Assembly: GCA_027075325.1 (NCBI GenBank)
Contig: JALTBN010000026.1
Coordinates: 1-64,000 of the forward strand
DNA length: 64,000 nt
DNA from: Thermococcus sp.
Lineage (GTDB): Archaea > Methanobacteriota_B > Thermococci > Thermococcales > Thermococcaceae
Direction of reading: 5' to 3'
The position numbers and the translations under genes were made by a program. Positions within the stretch are counted from its first letter, which is position 1. Each line of letters opens with the position of its first letter. A model generated the notes under the pieces. The model searched no databases and was not told the origin of the DNA. It was given only the letters and a program-made list of their open reading frames with translations. Below are positions 1 to 7,193 of the stretch, piece by piece.

Positions 1-9
1 ACCACCCTG

Positions 10-26
10 TATCACTAAGGATGATT
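10..26 (+). promoter_or_regulatory. TGM-like operator upstream of the TrmB regulator
   Basis: The sequence reads TATCAC-N5-ATGATT. The Thermococcales glycolytic motif bound by TrmBL1/Tgr is TATCAC-N5-GTGATA, so the left half is perfect and the right half keeps the TGAT core. A TATA-like stretch (gattaaac) follows directly at about 23-30, 38-45 bases before the start codon of the regulator. An operator touching the upstream edge of the TATA/BRE region is the arrangement described for activation by this regulator, so autoregulation is a reasonable inference. Confidence 0.5.
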
Positions 27-67
27 AAACTTGAGCCGGTGAACTTAAATTTGTTGGGGGTTGGATA

Positions 68-1093
68 ATGAGGGAAGAGGAAATAATTGAAAAGCTTCAA
101 AAGCTGGGCCTTACCAAGTACGAGAGTCTCGCTTATATAACGCTCCTCAAGCTCGGTCCCAGCAAGGCGACCGATATAACAAAGGAGAGTGGAATCCCCC
201 ACACGCGCGTTTACGACGTTCTCAGTTCCCTGCACAAAAAGGGTTTTGTGGACGTCATGCAGGGCACTCCAAGGCTCTACAAGCCGGTCAACCCTGAGGT
301 CGTTCTTGAGAGGATAAAGGACGAGATAATAAGCGACATCGAGAACCTGAAGAGCTCTTTCCTTGAGCTCTATCGCGAGGTTCACGGGGAGGAGCTGCCG
401 GAGATATGGACAATCCAGGGCTTTGATAACACTATCGAGAGGGCAGAGTATGTCATAAGGAGCGCCAAACATGAAGTTCTGATAAACACGCCCATTGAGT
501 TCTTAGAAACCCTCAAAAAAGAGATAAGGAGTAGAAAGGACATTCTCTTCGTGATAGTTAGCAACTTCGGCGATAAAATACCCGAATGGCTCAAAGGGGA
601 CAATATAATCCTCGCGAGAAGCGGTGGCGCTCCCTGGCTTATGGCGAGCTGGATAATCGGCGATATCGAGTACGCCCTCTTTTTCGGTGCCCTTCCCCAG
701 GACAAGAGGAGGGAGAAGTTCTACTCCTTCTGGGCCAAGAGCCCCAGGATAATCCAGAACTACATGCACTGGTTCTACACCATCTACTTTGACAACAGCG
801 AGGTGATAAAGCCGCCGGTCTACGAACAGCTCTCAAAGCCGCTTTCTCTGGTCAACATAAGAACTCTGATAACCCTGTTAAGGCTTACAGGACTCCCCCG
901 GAAAGCAGAGGTTATTGGCAGGCTTATAGACACAAAGGAGCCCGTAACCTTAGACGGTACCATAGTCGACTACGAGTACACACCGCTTACCGCGAACATC
1001 ACCTTCCGCTACGATGGCAGGGAGCTTAAGGTCGGCGGAATCGGAAGCTACTTCGAGGACGTCGAGGGGGAGAAGTTCATCCTCCTCGAATGA
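68..1093 (+). CDS. TrmB-family sugar-sensing transcriptional regulator (TrmBL1/Tgr-like)
   Basis: A 341-residue regulator. Residues 1-80 form a winged helix (GLTKYESLAYITLLKLG, then a recognition helix around GIPHTRVYDVLSSL), a short helical linker follows to about 105, and the rest is the TrmB effector domain that binds sugars such as maltose or maltotriose. Length and order fit full-length TrmB proteins. In Thermococcales, TrmBL1/Tgr activates gluconeogenic and represses glycolytic and sugar-uptake genes in response to maltodextrins. The next gene is glycogen synthase, which fits control of glucan metabolism. The ATG follows a ggggg ribosome binding site, and a TGM-like site lies just upstream. 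Which TrmB paralogue this is cannot be settled from one window. Confidence 0.88.
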   Translation: MREEEIIEKLQKLGLTKYESLAYITLLKLGPSKATDITKESGIPHTRVYDVLSSLHKKGFVDVMQGTPRLYKPVNPEVVLERIKDEIISDIENLKSSFLELYREVHGEELPEIWTIQGFDNTIERAEYVIRSAKHEVLINTPIEFLETLKKEIRSRKDILFVIVSNFGDKIPEWLKGDNIILARSGGAPWLMASWIIGDIEYALFFGALPQDKRREKFYSFWAKSPRIIQNYMHWFYTIYFDNSEVIKPPVYEQLSKPLSLVNIRTLITLLRLTGLPRKAEVIGRLIDTKEPVTLDGTIVDYEYTPLTANITFRYDGRELKVGGIGSYFEDVEGEKFILLE

Positions 1094-1142
1094 TATCCCT
1101 CTTTTAATCTACCCGCTTCATCCACAGCTAGAGGTGAACCAT

Positions 1143-2495
1143 ATGCGGATTCTGATACTGGGGTTTGAATATCTTCCCGTTAAAGTCGGCGGACTGGCCG
1201 AGGCCATCACGAGCATAGCCAGGGGGCTTGCAGAACTCGGCCACGAGGTCGTTGTATTTACCCCCGATCACGGAAAGAACCTTGGAGAGCCCGTGAGGAA
1301 GTTCCGGGTCTCGGCCTTCGGGAAAGACCTTGAGATTGAAGCAAGAAAGCGCAAGGAGAACGGCGTGACCGTTTACTCCCTGGCTGGAGGATTGCTGAGC
1401 GAGAGCGACGTCTACGGTCCCGGATGGGAGGGACTGCTGAAAAAAGCTGTCCTCTTCGGAAAGGCCAGCGCCGGCCTGCTGAACGGGCTCATCACTGGGT
1501 TCAAGCCCGACGTCGTCCACGCCCACGACTGGCATACGGCCTTTGCCCTCGGCCTCCTGAAGAAGTACTTCGGGGTAAGGAGCGTCTTCACGATCCACAG
1601 GCTCAACAAGGCGAAGGTTCCGGCGGGATACTTCCACGAAGCGAACCTCGGGGAGCTCGCGCCCTACCCTGACATCGACCCCGAGCACACCGCTGCTTAT
1701 ATCGCCGACATGGTAACAACCGTCAGCAGGAGCTACCTCTGGGAGGAATGGGACTTCTTCCGGCACTTCGAGGGCAAAGTTACGCACGTCTTCAACGGCA
1801 TAGACTGCTCCTTCTGGAACGAGGAGCTCCTTGAAAACGCCGATCTCCAAAGGGAGGAGCGCAGAAAGCGGATCCTGGAGCGCTTCGGCCTCTCCGATGG
1901 CAAAGCCTTCATGTTCATAGGCCGCTTCGACAGGGCACAGAAGGGGGTCGACACGCTACTCAGGGCAATAGAGATACTCTCCAGCGATCCCGAATTTGAC
2001 GGCATGCGCTTCCTCATCGTAGGCAAGGGTGACCCCGAGCTTGAGAGGTGGGCGAGAGAAGTTGAGGGCCGCTTCCCTGGAAACGTTAAGGTGATCACCG
2101 AACTCCTCCCCAGAGAGACCGTCCGCGAGCTCTACGGCTCCGTGGACTTCACCCTGATCCCATCGTACTTTGAGCCCTTCGGTCTGGTCCAGCTTGAGGC
2201 CATGTGTCTCGGCGCGGTTCCCATAGGCAGCGCCGTTGGCGGGATAAAGGACACCGTCATCGACCTCGACGAAGACCCCGAGAACGCCACCGGGCTTCTC
2301 GTGCCCCCGAGGGACGCCTTTGCACTGGCCAAGGCGATGATAAGGGCCAAGAACCTCGATGGGGAAACTCTAGCCAAGCTCAGGGAGAACGGGAAGAGGC
2401 GCGCGAGGGAGGACTTCACATGGAAGAAGGCCTGCGAGAGGTACGTCAGGGTTTACCTCAACGAGGTTGACAGGGCCATATCCTTCGTCCGCTAG
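1143..2495 (+). CDS. glgA: Glycogen synthase, GT5 family
   Basis: A 450-residue glycosyltransferase with the GT-B double Rossmann fold. The N-terminal motif KVGGLAE (about residues 13-19) is the conserved K-x-G-G-L nucleotide-sugar contact of glycogen synthases. The C-terminal half has [16 protein letters not shown] and the [15 protein letters not shown] signature with the catalytic E-x7-E. It would transfer glucose from UDP- or ADP-glucose onto an alpha-1,4-glucan in the cytoplasm. The reading frame is open further upstream, but the ATG at 1143 has gaggtg just before it and starts the family's usual [12 protein letters not shown] beta strand. It lies 49 bases after the TrmB regulator and meets rnp2 tail to tail with a 4-base overlap. 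Confidence 0.92.
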   Translation: MRILILGFEYLPVKVGGLAEAITSIARGLAELGHEVVVFTPDHGKNLGEPVRKFRVSAFGKDLEIEARKRKENGVTVYSLAGGLLSESDVYGPGWEGLLKKAVLFGKASAGLLNGLITGFKPDVVHAHDWHTAFALGLLKKYFGVRSVFTIHRLNKAKVPAGYFHEANLGELAPYPDIDPEHTAAYIADMVTTVSRSYLWEEWDFFRHFEGKVTHVFNGIDCSFWNEELLENADLQREERRKRILERFGLSDGKAFMFIGRFDRAQKGVDTLLRAIEILSSDPEFDGMRFLIVGKGDPELERWAREVEGRFPGNVKVITELLPRETVRELYGSVDFTLIPSYFEPFGLVQLEAMCLGAVPIGSAVGGIKDTVIDLDEDPENATGLLVPPRDAFALAKAMIRAKNLDGETLAKLRENGKRRAREDFTWKKACERYVRVYLNEVDRAISFVR

Positions 2496-2854
2496 CGCCA
2501 CCCGAACTCCGCCAGAAACTTCCTCTTCAACCTTTTTATCGTCCCGGAAACGCCGAGCGTTCTGAAGATCACCTTCGAGCCGTTCACCTGAGTAACCAGC
2601 ATTAGGGCGAGGCGGAGCTCCTCGACGTACTTCCTGTCAACCCTAACGATGCCGGTCTGGCTCCTCTCGTCGAACTTTATAAACCACGGTTTTGCCCTCG
2701 CCGAGCCGAGAACCCCGAGAGTTGAGAGACTGGCCTCCCAGATGGCGCGCTTTATCTCGTCCTTCGTGAAGGCCCTCTCGCCAATAACCTGGAAGGCTAT
2801 GTAGCGGTGCTTGTCCCTCAACGTCGGCGGCAGGTACTTCGGCTTCTCCCTCAT
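2492..2854 (-). CDS. rnp2: Ribonuclease P protein component 2 (Pop5/Rpp14 family)
   Basis: A basic protein of 120 residues. The N-terminal strand ([18 protein letters not shown]), the central [16 protein letters not shown] segment and the basic C-terminal helix match archaeal Pop5/Rnp2. It binds RNase P RNA together with Rpp30 and supports 5' maturation of pre-tRNA. The ATG at 2854 is preferred to an in-frame GTG two codons upstream because aaggtgtg sits at ribosome-binding distance. It converges on glgA and the two stop codons overlap. Confidence 0.9.
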   Translation of the reverse strand: MREKPKYLPPTLRDKHRYIAFQVIGERAFTKDEIKRAIWEASLSTLGVLGSARAKPWFIKFDERSQTGIVRVDRKYVEELRLALMLVTQVNGSKVIFRTLGVSGTIKRLKRKFLAEFGWR

Positions 2855-2884
2855 TTTCACACCTTCACGGATTTGGCCACCAAC

Positions 2885-2893
2885 CTTTTTAAG
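2885..2893 (+). promoter_or_regulatory. TATA box for the radical SAM gene
   Basis: CTTTTTAAG is a good archaeal TATA element. Expected initiation about 25 bases downstream (near 2914) falls after the first in-frame ATG at 2896, so that ATG is probably not the start. It leaves gaggtga (2917-2923) in the leader, pointing to translation from about 2929. Confidence 0.55.
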
Positions 2894-2928
2894 CCATGCC
2901 CCAAGCCTGGGTTAGCGAGGTGAGAACT

Positions 2929-4014
2929 TTGGTCTGGGAGACACCCTACTTTTCATACGCCGTCAGAGAACTGCCGAAGGGCTGCCAGCTCTGCGTTAGG
3001 GGCGAGAAGCTCGTCCTCTTCACCACTGGGGTCTGTCCGCGGAACTGCTTCTACTGCCCTCTCAGCCCGTGGAGGAGGGAAGATGTAGTTTACGCCAACG
3101 AGAGACCGGTTAAGAGTACCGAAGACGTTGTCGAGGAGGCCCTCCTGCAGGAGGCGAAAGGAGCAGGGGTTACCGGCGGAGACCCTCTCGCAAGGCTCGA
3201 AAGGACTGTGGAATACATAAAACTCCTGAAGGAGCGCTTTGGCGAGGAATTCCACGTCCACCTCTACACCACCGGGGCTTTGGCCACTAAGAAGAACCTC
3301 GAAAAGCTCTACGATGCCGGTTTAGATGAGATACGCTTCCACCCCGACCTTTTCAACCCCAACTCAAAGCTCTTCAACGTCGAAATAGAGAACATAAAGA
3401 ACGCCTTCGACTTCGACTGGGACGTCGGCGGCGAGATTCCCTCCATCCCGGGCCAGTTCGAGAGGATGAAGTGGTACGCCGAGTTTCTCGATAAGCTCGG
3501 CGCGAAGTTCCTCAACGTCAACGAGCTTGAGTACAGCGAGATGACGCTCAAGACGCTCCTGGATATGGGCTACCAGCCGGTCAGCGACGAGAGCGCGGCC
3601 ATAAAAGGCTCCCTCGAAGTCGGCCTCAAGCTCCTCGAATGGGGCGAGGAGAACACTTCACTCAGCTACCACCTCTGCACAGCGAAGCTGAAGGACGCGG
3701 TGCAACTTAGGAACCGTCTCAAAAGGATGGCGAGGAAGGTGGCTAAGCCTTACATGGAAGTGACCGAGGAGGGGACGCTCCGCTTTGGCATCGCTGAGTA
3801 CGACGATCTGGACGAACTCTACAGCTTCCTCGTGGAGGAGGCGGAGGTTCCGCCCGAGTGGCTCTACATCAACCGCGAGAAGGGCAGGATAGAGATGCCG
3901 GAGGAAGTTGCGATCGAGCTGGCAGAGGCGGTAGAAGGAGACGTTAAGTTCTTTATCGTCGAGGAGTATCCGACGTGGGACCACCTTGAGGTGGAGAGGG
4001 TTCCGCTGCCCTGA
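2929..4014 (+). CDS. Radical SAM protein of unknown substrate
   Basis: About 361 residues. The cluster motif GVCPRNCFYCPLS supplies the CX3CX2C cysteines that ligate the SAM-cleaving 4Fe-4S cluster. A GVTGGDPL segment matches the glycine-rich GGEP-like SAM-binding motif, and further barrel strands follow (FHVHLYTTGALA, LDEIRFHPDLF, DWDVGGEIPSIPG). About 80 C-terminal residues follow the barrel and have no cysteine pattern for a second cluster. The TTG at 2929 is proposed from the TATA box and the gaggtga ribosome binding site; GTG at 2920 and ATG at 2896 are alternatives. It sits just before dac, where some relatives carry a chitinase gene, and shows no link to chitin use. The reaction is unknown. 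Confidence 0.8.
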   Translation: MVWETPYFSYAVRELPKGCQLCVRGEKLVLFTTGVCPRNCFYCPLSPWRREDVVYANERPVKSTEDVVEEALLQEAKGAGVTGGDPLARLERTVEYIKLLKERFGEEFHVHLYTTGALATKKNLEKLYDAGLDEIRFHPDLFNPNSKLFNVEIENIKNAFDFDWDVGGEIPSIPGQFERMKWYAEFLDKLGAKFLNVNELEYSEMTLKTLLDMGYQPVSDESAAIKGSLEVGLKLLEWGEENTSLSYHLCTAKLKDAVQLRNRLKRMARKVAKPYMEVTEEGTLRFGIAEYDDLDELYSFLVEEAEVPPEWLYINREKGRIEMPEEVAIELAEAVEGDVKFFIVEEYPTWDHLEVERVPLP

Positions 4015-4060
4015 TTTTTATAACGCCGAAAATATTATAAAACTCGCGGATTTTATAAAA
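4014..4060 (+). promoter_or_regulatory. Promoter region of dac with three TATA-like elements
   Basis: Three AT-rich elements lie in tandem (atttttataac from 4014, aatattataaa from 4031, attttataaaa from 4050). The first gives an initiation point near 4044 and a leader of about 26 bases containing aggtga. The second would give an almost leaderless transcript. The third is too close to the coding start to be used. Confidence 0.45.
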
Positions 4061-4069
4061 GTTCAGGTG

Positions 4070-4879
4070 ATGGCTTTGGCGTTCGAAGAGTACGATGATT
4101 TTGACGAGGCCTTCTCAAAGCTTCTGGAGCTTCTGGAGTTCGACCTCAGCGACCCCTTCAAGGACGTTGAAAAAGTCCTCTGCGTGGAGCCCCACCCGGA
4201 CGACTGCGTCATAGGTCTCGGGGGGACGATAAGGAAGCTGACGGAGGGAGGAATCGAGGTTACCTATCTCCTCCTCACGGACGGCTCAATGGGGACCACG
4301 GACGAGGGCATCTCGGATCACGAACTCGCCCTGGTAAGGATGAGGGAGGAAGAGGAGAGCGCTAGGCTTTTAGGGGTTGACAGGATAATCCAGCTCGACT
4401 ACAGGGACACGGAACTCCCCTACAGCTTGGAGGCCAGAAAAGCCATAATAGAGGTCATCCGCTCCGAGAAACTGGATATGGTGCTTCTACCCGACCCCTG
4501 GCTCCCCTACGAGTCCCACCCCGACCACGTGGCAGCTGGAAAGCTCACCTTAGAGGCAATAGCCTTCTCCCCGCTCCCAAACGTGGCCCGGCAGGATCTC
4601 CACGCGGGCCTCAAACCGCACCAGGTCGAGAGAATCGGTTTCTACTACACCGCCAAGCCGAACTACTTCGTCGATATAACCGACGTGATGGAGCTCAAGC
4701 TGAAGGCCGTGAGGGCCCACAGAAGCCAGTTCACCGACGAGATATGGGAGAAGTGGGAGCCCTTCCTGAGGACGATCGCCCTCTACTACGGAAAAATGGG
4801 TGGGGTCAAGTACGCGGAAGGACTGCGCTTCATGCCGGGCCTGTTCCTCCACATAACCCCCTTCTCGGAGCTCGTTTAG
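4070..4879 (+). CDS. dac: Diacetylchitobiose deacetylase, PIG-L/LmbE family
   Basis: A 269-residue zinc-dependent deacetylase. PHPDD at about 41-45 and SHPDH at about 150 provide the metal ligands and catalytic Asp of the PIG-L fold, and LTDGSMGTTDEG lies between them. In T. kodakarensis the Dac protein removes the acetyl group from the non-reducing sugar of (GlcNAc)2 and from GlcNAc, acting with GlmA inside the cell. No signal peptide is present, which fits a cytoplasmic role. The assignment to Dac rather than another PIG-L enzyme rests on the neighbouring transporter, glmD and glmA. Start: ATG 4070 sits very close to aggtga, and TTG 4076 has better spacing. It converges on the PIN gene with a 4-base overlap. 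Confidence 0.85.
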   Translation: MALAFEEYDDFDEAFSKLLELLEFDLSDPFKDVEKVLCVEPHPDDCVIGLGGTIRKLTEGGIEVTYLLLTDGSMGTTDEGISDHELALVRMREEEESARLLGVDRIIQLDYRDTELPYSLEARKAIIEVIRSEKLDMVLLPDPWLPYESHPDHVAAGKLTLEAIAFSPLPNVARQDLHAGLKPHQVERIGFYYTAKPNYFVDITDVMELKLKAVRAHRSQFTDEIWEKWEPFLRTIALYYGKMGGVKYAEGLRFMPGLFLHITPFSELV

Positions 4880-5331
4880 TCGAGCTCCCTTTTGGCTATC
4901 CTCTCCAGTTCGCGCAGGAAGCTCTCAAGGGGCATCGTGTCGAGGCCGAACTTCCTGAGGGGCTCGTACCTGCGGGGATCGTCGGTTACCAGCAGGGTGC
5001 CCTGGGTTATGGACGTGGCGGCGACGAGGATATCCTCTACGTCCATCATGATGCCCTCTCTGAGGAGGCTGGCCTCTATCATGGCCCCCTTCAGCAGGAT
5101 CTCGTCCGTGAGAGGCACCACCGTATAGATCTCCTTCAACACCTCCAGCTCGTTCTCTACGCTCCTCTTGAGGTAGGCCTTCGCCGAGAGGTACTGGTAG
5201 AGCGTGATGACCGAGATCGAGACGTTGAACTTAGCCAGGGTTATCTCGAGCTGCCTCCTCCTGCTGGCAGTGTGCATCTTCACCATCGTGAGGGCGTCGG
5301 AGGTTATGTCCTGCGGCAGGGGCATCTTCAA
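4876..5331 (-). CDS. PIN-domain protein, VapC-like toxin
   Basis: 151 residues with PIN-fold features: a helix-rich core, VEDILVAATSI (acidic residue of the third position) and LLVTDDPRRY (fourth position). The N-terminal hhhDTNhh strand is atypical (ITSDALTMV), and the usual Glu of the second acidic position is Gln in SVITLYQYL, so nuclease activity may be weak or altered. VapC toxins cut RNA, often tRNA or rRNA. The gene overlaps the upstream antitoxin-like gene by 4 bases (ATGA), the usual VapBC layout. The family is well supported; activity is uncertain. Confidence 0.75.
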   Translation of the reverse strand: MKMPLPQDITSDALTMVKMHTASRRRQLEITLAKFNVSISVITLYQYLSAKAYLKRSVENELEVLKEIYTVVPLTDEILLKGAMIEASLLREGIMMDVEDILVAATSITQGTLLVTDDPRRYEPLRKFGLDTMPLESFLRELERIAKRELD

Positions 5332-5537
5332 CTCCCCTTCTTCTTTTTGAGTATGCTCTCGAGGGTCTCGGCCTCCTCATCGCCGAAGACCACGTCCTCG
5401 ACCTTCTTGTCGAGCTCCACCAGGTGCCAGACCTCGATGAGCCTCTGGAGCACCTCATCGTACGATTTTGCATCCATCCTGCTCTTCAGCATCTTTATCT
5501 TCTTCCAGGTGCTCTCGTCAACAGCTATGGTCTTCAT
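5328..5537 (-). CDS. VapB-like antitoxin
   Basis: A 69-residue protein that begins with a short strand (MKTIAVDESTW) followed by a helix and SYDEVLQRLIEV, the look of a ribbon-helix-helix DNA-binding antitoxin, then an acidic and finally lysine-rich tail (KKKKGS) that would wrap the toxin. It overlaps the PIN gene by 4 bases downstream and the GH1 glycosidase stop by 4 bases upstream, so all three are probably translated from one message. Function is inferred from size, fold and position. Confidence 0.72.
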   Translation of the reverse strand: MKTIAVDESTWKKIKMLKSRMDAKSYDEVLQRLIEVWHLVELDKKVEDVVFGDEEAETLESILKKKKGS

Positions 5538-6988
5538 TCCAACCCCTCCCTAACGACGCTCCTGTAGGTTTCAACGCTCCACTTCCTGGGTATGCGCTCC
5601 TTGGTTATTAGGTCAACCTCGTACAGCCCGAACCTTATCTTAAAGCCCATGGCCCACTCGTAGTTGTCGGTGAGAGCCCAGTGGAAGTAGCCCCTGACGT
5701 CGGCCCCGTTTTCGATGGCCGTCTTCATAGCATCAACGTGCTCCCTTATGTACCTCGGCCTCAGTATGTCCTTGGAATCGGCCACGCCATTCTCGGTTAT
5801 GTAGACCGGCTTTCCGTACTCAGTGAGCTCCATGATGGAGTCGTAAAGGCCCTTTGGATAGACCTCCCACCCGAAGTCGCTCGTCGGGTTGTTGTCCGGG
5901 GAGACGCTGTTCGGATCGCCCGAGTAGCCGTAGCCTTCAGCTCCGACGAAGCTCACCATCGGAAGCTCCTCAAAGCGGGGTTCTGTCCACTTAACGACCT
6001 CCCTGGTGTAGTAGTTGTTGCCGATCCAGTCGTTTCTGGCCAGGTGCTTTATCTTCACGGGCTCCCAGTTGAGGTCGAGATCCACGCTTCCCCTGTTGAG
6101 GGCATTGAGGAAGATCCTGTTGTGGAAGTAGTCGTAGTTCTCGGCCGCTTTAACGTCCCTCTCGTTCCTGGGGTCGAGGGGATAAGCCGGTATGGTGTTG
6201 AGGATTATCCCGACCGGGGCACTGGAGTGCTCCTTTATGGCATCGTAGGCTCTCGCGTGGGCCACAAGCTGGTTCACAATGACGGCCTTGGCCGCTTCGG
6301 GGTTGATTATCCCCGGCGGCCATCCGACGTAGGGGGCGAGGTAGCCGAGCTCAACCGTCACCATAGGCTCGTCGAAGGTTGCCCAGAAATCCACCAGCTC
6401 AGAGAACTTCCACGCCACGTAGGCGGAGAACTTGACGAACTCGACAACGTTCCCCTCATCGACCCATCCCCTGGCTCTTGCCCTCTGGAGGTTCTCCCTC
6501 ACCTCGAGGGGGTCGTGAACCCATATTGGAAGGGTCTGGTGGTTGAGGGTAACGAAGGTCGTGAAGCCGAGCTTTTTGAGGTTTCTGAGAACCCCCAGGT
6601 AGTGCGCGACTTCCCTCTGGTTCGCCAGTTTGTCGAGTTCCCCAAGGGCTTCCCTGGGCACCTTCACGTCCTTTATAAGGCCGTAGGAATCCCTCTCAAC
6701 CTTGACCTCAACTCCCTTAGTAGGGCAGGGAAAGATTCTGCTCCACTCTATGGTCAGCTGGTAGGCGTTCAAACCGAGATCCTTCGCAAGGCGGTGGTCT
6801 ATCTCGTAGAGGCCGTAGTTGTTTATCCCGTCTTCGGGAAGGTCTCCGCTGACAAGATCGTTCTTTATGTTGAACGGGTCTCTCACCCACGCCCACCAGT
6901 CGCTCCTGGCATCGATCCCCCTCCTGAGGGGATCCCCCATCTCAAACTGAAAGGCCGATTGAACAACTCCCCAGTAAAATGTCTTCAT
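5534..6988 (-). CDS. Family 1 beta-glycosidase
   Basis: 484 residues, normal for archaeal GH1 enzymes. The nucleophile motif is YITENG (near residue 390). The acid/base motif reads TFDEP in place of the usual T-x-N-E-P: the catalytic Glu is kept while the neighbouring Asn is Asp. The N-terminal FYWGVVQSAFQFE strand and YQLTIEWSRIFP are typical. Likely substrates are beta-linked di- and oligosaccharides. In this island it may act on glucosamine- or glucose-containing disaccharides, but the sequence does not fix specificity. The ATG at 6988 is chosen because caggtgg lies 6 bases upstream; an in-frame GTG three codons earlier overlaps that ribosome binding site. It heads an apparent operon with the VapBC-like pair. 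No signal peptide. Confidence 0.9.
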   Translation of the reverse strand: MKTFYWGVVQSAFQFEMGDPLRRGIDARSDWWAWVRDPFNIKNDLVSGDLPEDGINNYGLYEIDHRLAKDLGLNAYQLTIEWSRIFPCPTKGVEVKVERDSYGLIKDVKVPREALGELDKLANQREVAHYLGVLRNLKKLGFTTFVTLNHQTLPIWVHDPLEVRENLQRARARGWVDEGNVVEFVKFSAYVAWKFSELVDFWATFDEPMVTVELGYLAPYVGWPPGIINPEAAKAVIVNQLVAHARAYDAIKEHSSAPVGIILNTIPAYPLDPRNERDVKAAENYDYFHNRIFLNALNRGSVDLDLNWEPVKIKHLARNDWIGNNYYTREVVKWTEPRFEELPMVSFVGAEGYGYSGDPNSVSPDNNPTSDFGWEVYPKGLYDSIMELTEYGKPVYITENGVADSKDILRPRYIREHVDAMKTAIENGADVRGYFHWALTDNYEWAMGFKIRFGLYEVDLITKERIPRKWSVETYRSVVREGLE

Positions 6989-7019
6989 GAGTTCCACCTG
7001 AGGAGTTATAGATTTTGAG

Positions 7020-7033
7020 CTTTTTATAATTTT
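7020..7033 (-). promoter_or_regulatory. TATA box for the beta-glycosidase operon
   Basis: Read on the minus strand this is aaaattataaaaag, a strong TATA element. Initiation about 25 bases on, near 7000-7005, leaves a short leader that carries the caggtgg ribosome binding site before the ATG at 6988. Confidence 0.6.
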
Positions 7034-7036
7034 CCA

Positions 7037-7078
7037 TGTTCAGCTCTGCTCTTTGAAGGACTTTTGAGAGCATGAACA
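7037..7078. promoter_or_regulatory. Inverted repeat between divergent chitin-island promoters
   Basis: TGTTCA-GCTC (7037-7046) is mirrored by GAGC-ATGAACA (7068-7078), with one extra base in the right arm. The arms are about two helical turns apart and sit between the two divergent promoters, next to the glycosidase TATA box. This is where a shared operator would lie. No regulator for it is recognised in the window. Confidence 0.35.
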
Positions 7079-7133
7079 GAGGTCGAATAAAGTATGTAAG
7101 TGAGCATCACAATCCCACAATGGCTACCAAAAA

Positions 7134-7143
7134 GCTTATATAG
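7134..7143 (+). promoter_or_regulatory. TATA box for the oligosaccharide transporter operon
   Basis: gcttatatag is a strong TATA element. Initiation near 7163 would give a leader of about 30 bases with gaggtggg (7181-7188) before the ATG at 7194. It probably drives the seven genes from the binding protein through glmA, which are all tightly spaced. Confidence 0.6.
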
Positions 7144-7193
7144 ATTTGAACAATGTTATAAAATTGACATTCTTTATAATGAGGTGGGAAACT

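Noticed and set aside
5681..7018. 445-codon plus-strand open frame
   Set aside because: It is antisense to the GH1 beta-glycosidase in a GC-rich region, has no protein-family features and no ribosome binding site. The glycosidase motifs are unambiguous.
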